Shown piece by piece: positions 1-7,096 of a DNA stretch of 10,065 bases. The notes beneath the pieces were generated by a model that saw only the letters and a list, made by a program, of their open reading frames with translations, ran no database searches and was not told where the DNA came from. The translations under genes were made by a program, and so were the position numbers. The stretch comes from Euperipatoides rowelli (lineage: Eukaryota > Onychophora > Udeonychophora > Euonychophora > Peripatopsidae), in the NCBI GenBank assembly GCA_003024985.2, contig PXIH01S0027467.1; one strand, 5' to 3'. Position 1 is the first letter of the stretch. Each line of letters begins with the position of its first letter.

Positions 1-653
1 CCCCCCCCCTCAGAAAATTGTCTGATAGAAATACTGGTTATGATGATAGTCCCTTTCAGACATTGAGCTACAATTCAAAGAACTATGATTTGCCAGGACA
101 TTATGGTCTAGCAAAAGGGTTAAGTAACTAATTTAAAGTATGTCTATAATGATTTATAGTCATAGAAAACTGGTAATACAAAATTACCAACTGGCTAATC
201 TTGCTAATATGTACAGTATGTACCAGAAGCCTGGCTTGATTAGTTCCAAGTTTACAACTGATTTTTTTTTTTACTATAGGCTAGTCAGCAAACTACGGTG
301 CACCTTTGTGCTCGAAACTAACCAATGGTGTATGACAATGTCAGATGACTAAAAGGGATATCAGCCATTTTTTTTTAAAATTTACAGTCCTAATCTTAAT
401 CCCATCCTGAATCCTAACTCCTACAACATAAAGAACACACTATGCCCCAACCCTATGATAAGAGATACAATAAACCTTTTTTGATCGTTATTGATATAAT
501 TTTTGCACAACTTAAGTCAGCCCAACCATTAAGCAATCAACTGTGCACCTTTACACTCTAAGTTTGCAAGGCAGACACTATTTTTTTTAAGGTCAATGGG
601 TTAAGAAAATAAATTTACAAAAAAAAAAAAAAAAAATTGATAATTTTTTTTTA
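1..653. other. AT-rich stretch without a recognisable gene
   Basis: The window opens with nine C residues and continues as AT-rich DNA. I see no open frame with family-like content; an ATG-started frame of 70 codons at 140-352 has low-complexity, biased composition and no recognisable motif. The stretch holds an 18-A run at 619-636, several T runs, two copies of a short GTGCACCTTT motif (near 298 and 543) and the degenerate telomere-like motif annotated separately. It reads as intergenic or intronic DNA. Confidence 0.6.
381..417 (+). repeat. Degenerate telomere-like motif, copy 1
   Basis: The segment begins TTTACAGTCCTAA and continues as imperfect CCTAA/CCTGAA units. A clearly related segment lies at 771-807 inside the MITE-like element, with the same first 13 bases and a shared CCTGAA core. 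The units resemble CCCTAA telomere repeats but are too irregular to be a real telomere tract. It may instead be a fragment of the same element family as the 654-907 repeat. Confidence 0.5.
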
Positions 654-907
654 GGTCTGATTCCATTATCTGCCCACCAACATAATTCTTAGGAGTTGCA
701 TGACAACTAAAATGTAGTAGCGTGTGGAATTAGTATTTTTTTCTCACTTATATTAGTATACTGTATTTTCTTTACAGTCCTAACCTTACCATAACCCTGA
801 ACCCTAGGATAATCTAGAGATGAAATAATATTTTGCTGAACGCCGATCTAGATAATTTCAACTTACTACCGTCAGCCATATTGGTGGGCAGATAACGTAA
901 TATGACC
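654..907. mobile_element. MITE-like element with 30-bp terminal inverted repeats
   Basis: The left end (654-683) and the reverse complement of the right end (878-907) match at 25 of 30 positions. They share an unbroken TTATCTGCCCACCAA core and both terminate in GGTC. The 254-bp interior has no open frame, so this looks like a non-autonomous DNA transposon. It contains the telomere-like motif at 771-807. The flanks are T-rich on the left and AAAATTTT on the right, and I cannot define a target-site duplication, so the superfamily is undetermined. A chance inverted repeat of this length and identity is unlikely. Confidence 0.7.
771..807 (+). repeat. Degenerate telomere-like motif, copy 2
   Basis: It begins TTTACAGTCCTAACC and continues with TTACC, ATAACCC and TGAACCCTA units. 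It aligns without gaps to 381-417 with roughly three quarters identity. It is internal to the 654-907 element, so it is most simply explained as part of a dispersed repeat family. Confidence 0.5.
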
Positions 908-1200
908 AAAATTTTAACACAATATTTGAGTTTTTAGTGGGAAATGGACACTTTAAATCAAATTAGAAACTAATCAACATCAAGACTTAAATATTATTAA
1001 TTAACTGAATAAAACGTAGAAAAAAATAATAATTTAAACACACTAATATTGTTCTAAGTTATGTCAGAAACTTAAATTATTTGTTCTTATGAAGACAAAA
1101 AAAAAAAAAAAATAGGCATTTTTTTGAATCCCTATTCACTTAGCAAAATAATCAAGTAGATAGTATCAAGTTTATTCAAACAAAATCAAATTTCTAAACA
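908..1200. other. AT-rich stretch, nothing recognised
   Basis: Very AT-rich sequence with a 16-A run at 1097-1112. No gene, RNA gene or paired repeat was found on either strand. Confidence 0.6.
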
Positions 1201-1223
1201 CTGTGGGATTATTTTCCCGTGCT

Positions 1224-1264
1224 CGCTCCAGGCTTTATTCCATCAGACAGAATAAAATAGAGCG
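1224..1264. other. Two-step hairpin (inverted repeat)
   Basis: An inner stem TTTATTC (1234-1240) pairs with GAATAAA (1250-1256) around a 9-base loop. An outer stem CGCTC (1224-1228) pairs with GAGCG (1260-1264), separated by small asymmetric internal loops. It lies in a locally more GC-rich block (about 1200-1290) inside AT-rich DNA. It could be a repeat fragment or a structured RNA, but it matches no RNA family I recognise. Confidence 0.4.
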
Positions 1265-1329
1265 GCTAATGATGTAAGGCTACAGCTAAGACTCATGGGA
1301 TTGTTAAAAAAAAAAGTCTCAGAGCCTGT

Positions 1330-2204
1330 CAATCATACTAATTTCAATTAAATTATTTGAATTGGTGACATCTTTCTTTTACAATTTAATAATTGGAGCA
1401 TTAACTTTGCCTTGCTTTATTGCTTTAATTCACACCACTGAGATTGTCAATTTGATGCATTAGCTATGAGACACAATAGATTTAATAGATGATCTCATGA
1501 CTTAGAAAACTTTAATAAAGGTTGAAAATGATATAAATAATACAACGAAATCTATTTTCAAAGACTGACATCAACATTTCGCATGAGATCAATAGAATTC
1601 TTTTGGTTTGATTGTAATTTTAAAAGGAAAATACATCATACAATGAAAATCAACAATAAGAACTTTATTATTATAATGAATGTCAACTTTTTTGTGAGTT
1701 TTCCAAATTTATCTTTTATTTTTAAAGTAAAAATATTTTAATGAAATAATCTGTGGCAACTACATTTTTCTAAACCAACATAATAGGAGGTGTCCAACAA
1801 TATTTGTTTATAATGACGAAAACTTTTAAATATTCGCCACCTTGCAAAAAAAAAAAAAAAAAATTAAAAATATACTTGCCTACTAATTTATCATAATGTG
1901 ATACTTGACAATTTTTTTTTCTATCATAGCCTTAAGAGTTGATCAAAGAATTTCAAAATTTATAGATGCGGACATGGGTAATAGAATTTACAAAATTTAT
2001 ATTCAACCTCTACTAGACTAAACCAAAGTTGTGTGGCACCTCCTCCCCCTATTAAGAGAGGTAGATAAGCTAAATATATGATGTGTCACTTCACCAAGGG
2101 TGCAAACAGCCATTTAGGTCAGAAATACAATAAAATAATGAAGATTTCAGGATCCTCTTATCATTTCAAAGATGCTGATAGGTGATTTAGCTTTCACCTA
2201 CAGA
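1330..2204. other. Long AT-rich stretch, nothing recognised
   Basis: About 870 bases without a supportable gene. Contents are AT-rich DNA with many stops in all frames, an 18-A run at 1846-1863 and a pyrimidine-rich patch near 2040-2050. The A18 run is not accompanied by a recognisable retroposon body or flanking duplication. Confidence 0.55.
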
Positions 2205-2588
2205 CAATGTTGTAGCTAGAAAATTTTATTGGGGGGAGGGGGGAGGTCAGAAATGAACCAACTCTGACTCCTCAAATTGCCAACTCACAACTATTGAAAT
2301 AATCTAACATAGAATAGGCAGCGCCACCATAAGTTAGTGCAGCCAACAGGAAAACAAGAAACATTTGCTGTGAGACCGTGTCCCTGCCTCTCTTATCTTT
2401 AGTGTGTCAAAATGTTAAATTTCCCAAGTTATTATTTTAAAAATTCCCACCCAATAAAAAAATCTCTGATCACATTTTTTTCCCAACTGCCGTTACAAAT
2501 GCAAAATTCTCCAACTTTTGGATTCTAGACAAAGTAGAAGTGGGATACTTCCCCCCTCCTCTCTTAGTAATGCCCTACCTACAAATGG
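2205..2588. mobile_element. Possible decayed hAT-like non-autonomous element
   Basis: The left end reads CAATGTTGTAGCTAG followed by a G-rich block (2231-2247). The reverse complement of the right end reads CCATTTGTAGGTAG and is likewise followed by a purine/G-rich block (from 2551-2562). The left end resembles the CAGTGGCATAGCTAG terminus of the well-supported hAT element at 8182-8661. There is no open frame inside. I found no 8-bp target-site duplication, so the boundaries and assignment are tentative. Confidence 0.35.
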
Positions 2589-2686
2589 TTAAAAAACAAT
2601 AAGAATTACTCACATATTTGTCAAAAATAAGATTTTAAAATATAGAAATAACATTACTCAGTTGAAGTGGAACTTTACTTTCCAGC

Positions 2687-2700
2687 AGCTGTATGGAATA
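2687..2700. repeat. Target-site duplication, left copy (SINE copy 1)
   Basis: AGCTGTATGGAATA here matches AGCTGTATGAAATA at 3000-3013 with a single mismatch. The shared sequence extends one base further left (C). The two copies bracket the poly-A end and the tRNA-like end of the SINE, as expected of LINE-mediated retroposition. Confidence 0.75.
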
Positions 2701-2998
2701 ATTTTTTTTTAAATAAAGTTTCCCGCCATAAGCAGGTAGGCCTAATCTCCATTTTAATCGATGATAATGCATTTATTTATTATTTATTACAGTTATTAAT
2801 TTACTATTTACTACAGGTTCTTAAGTGAGCCGTTGTACTTGGTTAAAACGAGTTTTTTCCCTGGAACTTGGTTAAGTGCCAGGGAAAAAAACTGTTTCAT
2901 AACCGGCTCGACTCAGACACGAACCTGGAACATCCCAGCATATGTCTTCGCCCTCGCTTTCAACCTGCATTGCTGCAGACTGGACCACGAGGACGGGA
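2701..2998 (-). mobile_element. tRNA-derived SINE, copy 1 (minus strand)
   Basis: On the minus strand the 5' end has a tRNA-like head. A box-A-like segment CTCGTGGTCCAG lies at about 2980-2992, and a box-B-like segment CAGGTTCGTGTCTG lies at 2914-2927, at a spacing typical of tRNA SINEs. A body follows, and the 3' end is a short A-rich tail, seen as the T run from 2701 on the plus strand. A 14-15-bp direct repeat flanks it, marking insertion by target-primed reverse transcription. The body shares long blocks with 6198-6490, including ACAGGTTCT, TACTTGG and the AGGGAAAAAA segment. The tRNA parent is unclear; the head is decayed. It is probably an old copy. Confidence is high that it is a SINE and lower for the exact 5' end. 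Confidence 0.78.
2845..2897. other. Strong hairpin inside SINE copy 1
   Basis: AGTTTTTTCCCTGG at 2851-2864 pairs with CCAGGGAAAAAAACT at 2879-2893, with one extra A in the right arm; the flanking A and T residues extend the pairing. The loop is 14 bases. ACTTGGTTAA occurs both before the hairpin and in the loop, suggesting that a local duplication created the palindrome. SINE copy 2 keeps only the right half in recognisable form. Confidence 0.6.
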
Positions 2999-2999
2999 C

Positions 3000-3013
3000 A
3001 GCTGTATGAAATA
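3000..3013. repeat. Target-site duplication, right copy (SINE copy 1)
   Basis: AGCTGTATGAAATA, the partner of 2687-2700 with one mismatch. It directly abuts the tRNA-like 5' end of the minus-strand SINE. Confidence 0.75.
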
Positions 3014-3350
3014 TTATAAATACACTTTAAAATTTTAAAATTAATTGTTAAAAATCATTAGATTTAAGTGGTGCAGATTATGAAGTATGAGTAGATGAAA
3101 TTGACTATCAACCGGCTTGGTATAGACACCATAGATAAAAATATCAATGAAATTTATTCTCTTTAAAATATACAATGAGATATCAATATACTGTACATGT
3201 TGAAACATTTTCCATTCCTGTTGGGAACTATACCACCATCAAAGAACTTAGTGATGCCATCATGTATCTATTAAATCTACTTATTTTTATTTTGAAGTAC
3301 TACCTTTTATTTTTAAAACATATTAGTAGAAGCTACAGTATCTCTACATT
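3014..3350. other. AT-rich stretch, nothing recognised
   Basis: AT-rich DNA with an ATG-started frame of 63 codons (3175-3366) that has no recognisable motif and runs into the tandem repeat. I consider that frame a chance opening. No RNA gene or repeat pair was seen. Confidence 0.55.
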
Positions 3351-3411
3351 ACAACATGTATGCTAGGATACACAACATGTATGCTAGGATACACAACATG
3401 TATGCTAGGAT
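3351..3411 (+). repeat. 21-bp tandem repeat, 2.9 copies
   Basis: Three head-to-tail units start at 3351, 3372 and 3393. Each begins ACAACATGTATGCTAGGAT, and the third is cut short by two bases. The copies are identical over their shared length, so the array is young or recently homogenised. The unit contains ACATGT, a short palindrome. No coding sense is apparent. Confidence 0.92.
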
Positions 3412-3569
3412 TTGCAGAAGCTAATGTAGATGATTTTAAAAATACATCTTATGTAGAAATGATTATTTTTCTGATAGGTACCAATAAACAAAATTTCACA
3501 ACTTTTTTAAAAAGTTATTTTAATAAAGATATGTAAATTGAGAGTTCCTACCGCAGTGATATAAATAGA

Positions 3570-3639
3570 AGCATGTATAGTTTATTTATTAATTTATTCG
3601 GACGTCATCAGTTGACAAGTAGTAGGTGATAAACATGCT
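3570..3639. other. Imperfect inverted repeat around a GACGTC palindrome
   Basis: AGCATG followed by a TATAG-TTTAT stretch (3570-3585) faces ATAAACATGCT (3629-3639). The arms pair if about four bases bulge from the left arm. A GACGTC palindrome lies inside at 3601-3606. It may be a tiny fold-back repeat or chance. Confidence 0.35.
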
Positions 3640-4640
3640 ATGCTTTTTTTACACCATAGTCATTGTACAGAAAAGCAAAATTATATGGTCACTAAAAGAT
3701 TAAATTTATCACAATATTTACCAGTACCGAGACAATTATTTGATGCTTAAGAAATTGATATGAGACAACACCAGAACTCTAATTATGTAAAAGTTCTAAT
3801 CAAACCTCATTATCATTTACATTGTTCTCCTATTTTGAATACGGTAATAATAATGAATATTTCTTATATTGACTATTGTCAAAGATAAGTAGATAGCACT
3901 GGTTTTGATGTGTTCAGAGGAAGCCCTGTGTAATACATTTACAGTTTAGGATAATTTTTAAGTATTTTATTTAGAAAGGTAGTCCCTCTAGTGAGCAAAG
4001 GGTTCAATATATAACTCCTAAATTAAGTAAGCCTCCATTACTTTAAAACCTTATCTTATTACTGCTGCTAAATATGTTGGTAATGGTGTCGTGCAAGATG
4101 TTAGACAAAAAAAAATTCATTACTCATCACAAAACAAGAGGGTGGCAGATAAAGATATCATCCGACTAATAAAAATAAATCTATCAGTTTGACAGCATCA
4201 CTATTGAAAAGATTTCATTTAAGTCAGAAGGCTAAGAAGAAGAGAAAAACTATTGTAAATAAAAATATATTCCTATAACTTAAATGACTTTTATAATTAA
4301 TCATTCAAAGCCTGTTAGTGTTCTAAATCTGAACGGGATCTTTTTGCCATACCCGGTACACATACATCGATATTCAAAAGACAGTGGGTTAATTACATAC
4401 ATGGTTCACCTCTCACAGCTTCAGCACCCATCAATTTTCTCATTTCATTGAGTAGTGAACATACATAGATTTGAATCTTACTAGACTTTATTTTAATTAT
4501 TAATTGGAAAAGGAGAAGATTTAAAAGCTATCGATGTGGTAGCCCCAATAAATTTATTTTTATATTTGTTATTCAATGAAATTAATTTCAGCATGAACAA
4601 TACTCTCATCTTACAAACTAACCCATACTACCCCTATTAA
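3640..4640. other. 1-kb AT-rich stretch, nothing recognised
   Basis: I found no gene, RNA gene or paired repeat. Frames are short and interrupted in all six readings. A purine-rich patch near 4228-4250 (AAGAAGAAGAG type) could encode a few basic residues but is closed by stops on both sides. The stretch reads as intergenic or intronic DNA. Confidence 0.55.
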
Positions 4641-4655
4641 AAATTTTGCTGCTTA

Positions 4656-4714
4656 TGACTCAAATCCGAGTCATCGCCAACTTTTACAATATGCTGATGA
4701 CTCGAATACGAGTC
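4656..4714. repeat. Compound palindrome, left locus
   Basis: Two near-palindromes form arms of a larger inverted repeat: GACTCAAATCCGAGTC at 4657-4672 and GACTCGAATACGAGTC at 4699-4714. The second has a perfect 6-bp stem around AATA. Including the flanking ATC/GAT, the two 19-base arms match at 16 of 19 positions after reverse complementing. A related compound structure lies about 715 bp to the right. It may be the end of a fold-back element, a satellite remnant or clustered protein-binding sites; the arms contain TGACTCA (4656-4662). Confidence 0.65.
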
Positions 4715-5370
4715 CATTGTGTTACAAGCCTTAAAATGCAAATATGAATTGGGCAACAGTGTTAAACATATTTTTATCATTTAGGCACATAAAATAGGAA
4801 ATAAAAAAACATATTTCTGGATCTTTTGAAATTTTCTTTAATTTTGGGGTCACAGTGATATTATTTTCAAAATTTATCAAGCGATTCTGAAATTTTGACT
4901 TTCAGGTAGCGTAATACAAATATTATAAAACATTTAAGAATAGACTTATACATTTTTAAAATCAGAATTTAATGCAGATTTCAAAAATCAAAACCAGAAA
5001 ATTGTATCTCTAACAACAGAGAAATAGCAATGGAAATGTAAGATGAACTGGCTTTTTTTTTATAGCCGACATTTAGAAAAAAAAAAACATAAATAAAAAA
5101 CTGTTTTTTGGATTTTTTTTTTCTTTATATATTAAAATTCCTAAATAAAAATAGAACAATAAATACTATTTAAGTTTTTTTCTATCTTTTATAGATTTTG
5201 AATTATTTAACAATGTATTATTTGGACTTACAGTATACAAGCGTGATTAATGCTGACATTTAGAAAAATAATTATAAAAAAACATCTTTGTTGGAAATCA
5301 TTTTTGTTTATATAGTATAATTCCTGATAAAAAATATAAGTTTTTGTCATAATAATTTGCATAAATGTGT
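4715..5370. other. AT-rich interval between compound palindromes, with a ~187-bp-offset repeat
   Basis: No gene was found. The segment from 5065 to about 5150 resembles that from 5252 to about 5340. Both begin GC(C/T)GACATTTAGAAAAA, pass through an A-rich then GG-containing T-rich part, and share a TATA..AATTCCT block. The offset is 187 bp. A weaker third similarity starts near 4779 (CATTTAGG). These could be monomers of an old satellite or internal repeats of one element. AT-richness inflates apparent similarity, so confidence is modest. Confidence 0.4.
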
Positions 5371-5441
5371 GACGCGGATCCGAGTTTTTCCGCATACAGT
5401 AATAAAAATTTAGCAATATGCGGCTGACTCAGATCTGAGAC
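5371..5441. repeat. Compound palindrome, right locus
   Basis: GACGCGGATCCGAGTT (5371-5386) and the perfect palindrome CTCAGATCTGAG (5428-5439) form outer arms. CCGCATA (5390-5396) and TATGCGG (5417-5423) form a perfect inner 7-bp stem. CAATATGC followed by a GACTC palindrome is shared with the left locus at 4656-4714, showing that the two loci are related copies. Confidence 0.65.
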
Positions 5442-5449
5442 ACAGCCTA

Positions 5450-5885
5450 AAAACTACACAACATTTAACAATAATTAATATTAACTATTTATATAAAGAT
5501 ATCATAATATCTAAATGCATTTTATAAGAAAAAAACTATTCCGCATGTAGCGGAGTATTTCAAATTAGCTTCCGCAGCGAATATGTTAAGCCATGATCGA
5601 AACTTTACTTAATTATGGAGTAGACGCAATTGATCCCTCATTTCTCTCCCCAAAACAGTTATGTTAATAATTTAAATCTAGTCAAAACTAATATACACCA
5701 GAGCCTCATTTGTGTCATTTTGATTCAAGTCATTTCTTCATTGTGTCATTAGCAAATAAAGCCTATTTTTTAATTTTGAGTCATTTATTTTTTGTCATTG
5801 AGTCGTTTGTAATGACTTTTAAAATAAATAAATTTAACTACTAAGAGATTAAAAAAAAAAAGAATTAATACTGTATTGGATTAGA
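5450..5885. other. AT-rich stretch with a small palindrome and clustered GTCATT motifs
   Basis: No gene was found. TCCGC (5540-5544) pairs with GCGGA (5550-5554), and TTCCGCA occurs at 5539 and 5570, as it does in the right palindrome locus at 5389. GTCATT occurs at 5714, 5729, 5745, 5780 and 5794, with a one-base variant GTCGTT at 5802 and a reverse copy AATGAC at 5811. The motif cluster spans about 100 bases and has no fixed spacing. Confidence 0.5.
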
Positions 5886-6010
5886 CCATAGTTTCCCAAA
5901 GTGGGAAATATCGCCCCCTTGTGGGCTCTGGAACGATTAGTAGCCTCGGGTTCAATTTAGGGGCATTGAATAAAAATAAGGGGGTGGTGGAAGCATAAAG
6001 AAAGATAAGA
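5886..6010. mobile_element. Fragment resembling one end of a DNA transposon
   Basis: TAGTTTCCCAAAGTGGG, followed by an ATCGCCCCC / GTGGGC segment and G-rich blocks, resembles termini of animal hAT-like repeats of the 'TTCCCAAA' type. That is family knowledge from memory, not a search. TTTCCCA (5892-5898) and TGGGAAA (5902-5908) form a perfect 7-bp stem with a 3-base loop. I did not find the matching inverted end nearby, so it may be truncated, or the resemblance may be spurious. Confidence 0.35.
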
Positions 6011-6197
6011 AGAAAAAAAAGTGTGTACATGTTCCATCTGTTGTGCAACATAGAGTTAAATTTGTAGTGATTACTTTATTTTGCCAAATAAACACACAAA
6101 ACGCAAGTTAATATAACTATCAGTGGTGAAGTCCACCGAGAGGTTCAACCATTTAATTATTCCTTTTTTCCCTAAATACATTTAACGCGAATGTCAC
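6011..6197. other. AT-rich interval, nothing recognised
   Basis: Short AT-rich interval between the DNA-transposon-like fragment and SINE copy 2. No open frame, RNA gene or repeat was recognised. Confidence 0.5.
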
Positions 6198-6490
6198 TTT
6201 TTTTTTTTTTTTTAAATAAATCTGGCTTCCAAGAGGAAGAGAGATTTATTTTTTGGTTAATGACTAGAATAGACTAGATTTAAATTGATATTTGTCCGGT
6301 TCCAAAGTATACGCACAGGTTCTGAGATGTTAACAAGAGCAGCATACTTGGAAAAACCCGAGGCGAGCTGTTAAAGCTAGGGAAAAAACCCGTTCTGTAA
6401 CTGCCCAAGCCGGGGCGCGAAGCTATACACCCCGGCATATGCCTTCGGTTCATCAAGTGGAAGTGAATCCGCTCGACCACGGAACCGAGA
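6198..6490 (-). mobile_element. tRNA-derived SINE, copy 2 (minus strand)
   Basis: On the minus strand the head contains a good box A, CGTGGTCGAGCGG (6469-6481), and a weaker box-B-like AGCTTCGCGCC near 6413-6424. These are about 55 bases apart, as in tRNA genes. The body shares GCATATGC, the GTTTTTTCCCT block, CCAAGTA and AGAACCTGT with SINE copy 1. The 3' end is a long A tail, seen as 16 T at 6198-6213. The length (about 293 bp) agrees with copy 1 (about 298 bp). I could not see a flanking duplication. A 66-codon minus-strand frame across it is a by-product of the SINE, not a gene. Confidence 0.75.
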
Positions 6491-7063
6491 AAAATAATAA
6501 TTTTATAATTTCAAGCTTCAAGGTGTCTTATTTACAACATCTTTCTTTGCTATGTTGTAGAATGTAGGTAGAAATATATACATAAAAGAATATAAATTTG
6601 TCACTGCATCTTTCTGTTTGTTTGCTTAAAGAAGGTAGATTTCCATGGGGGGGGGGGGCGGCACTGATTAGACAGTAAAAACACTGCTAAATCATATAAA
6701 ATACTGTAAATGTTAATATTCTATTTAATCATTATGCTATGAAAACATTTTTTTTATTGCCTTTTATAATGTTTTGCTTAGTTGTTTTTAATCAACTTCT
6801 CATTTTTAATTAAAATCCAACCTCAATTTGTCCTCCTTTTTTAAAATGAAATCTTTCTTTTTCTTTATGGTTTTATGTAAAAATATTTGTAAAAGGAAAA
6901 GTTAAAAAGTTTGTTTCTTTTATATCGTATTAAAAAAAACATTACTGATTATGTAATACTGGAATCTCTCTCTTACATCAATGTATTTTTGAATCATTTC
7001 ATTTTGAGTTGCATATTTTAGGAACCAAATTAAATCTGTAATCGAGGCTCTTGTTTACAGCTA
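6491..7063. other. AT-rich stretch, nothing recognised
   Basis: No gene was recognised on either strand. The only landmark is a run of 12 G at 6647-6658 followed by CGGCACTG, which could be a slipped or decayed repeat end. The rest is AT-rich. Confidence 0.55.
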
Positions 7064-7096
7064 ACTAAACAATTGGAGAACGTGCCCTTTTTAATT
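7064..7096 (+). repeat. 33-bp direct repeat, left copy
   Basis: It starts ACTAAACAATTGGAGAA and ends CCCTTTTTAATT, matching 7772-7804 at 31 of 33 positions with two transitions. Similarity stops sharply on both sides. It may be a long target-site duplication or the two ends of a duplicated block. Confidence 0.85.

Noticed and set aside
140-352. 70-codon open frame on the plus strand
   Set aside because: It has no recognisable motif and runs across poly-T-derived phenylalanine codons in AT-rich DNA. It looks like a chance opening.
381-807. Telomere or interstitial telomere tract
   Set aside because: The CCTAA-like units are irregular and occur as two short related blocks, one inside a MITE-like element. 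A dispersed repeat explains them better.
619-1863. Poly-A runs (619-636, 1097-1112, 1846-1863) as tails of retroposons
   Set aside because: No retroposon body or flanking duplication could be recognised next to these runs, so they are left as simple repeats.
3351-3411. CRISPR-like array
   Set aside because: The 21-bp units abut directly with no spacers, and the context is eukaryotic; it is a plain tandem repeat.
5228-5416. 62-codon open frame on the minus strand
   Set aside because: It spans the AT-rich repeat and a palindrome, has no domain-like content, and is probably chance.
6280-6480. 66-codon open frame on the minus strand
   Set aside because: It lies wholly inside the second SINE copy, and the related first copy does not keep it open.
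6469-6481. A functional tRNA gene
   Set aside because: Box A is good but box B is degenerate, no complete cloverleaf can be drawn by eye, and the segment continues into a SINE body with an A tail.
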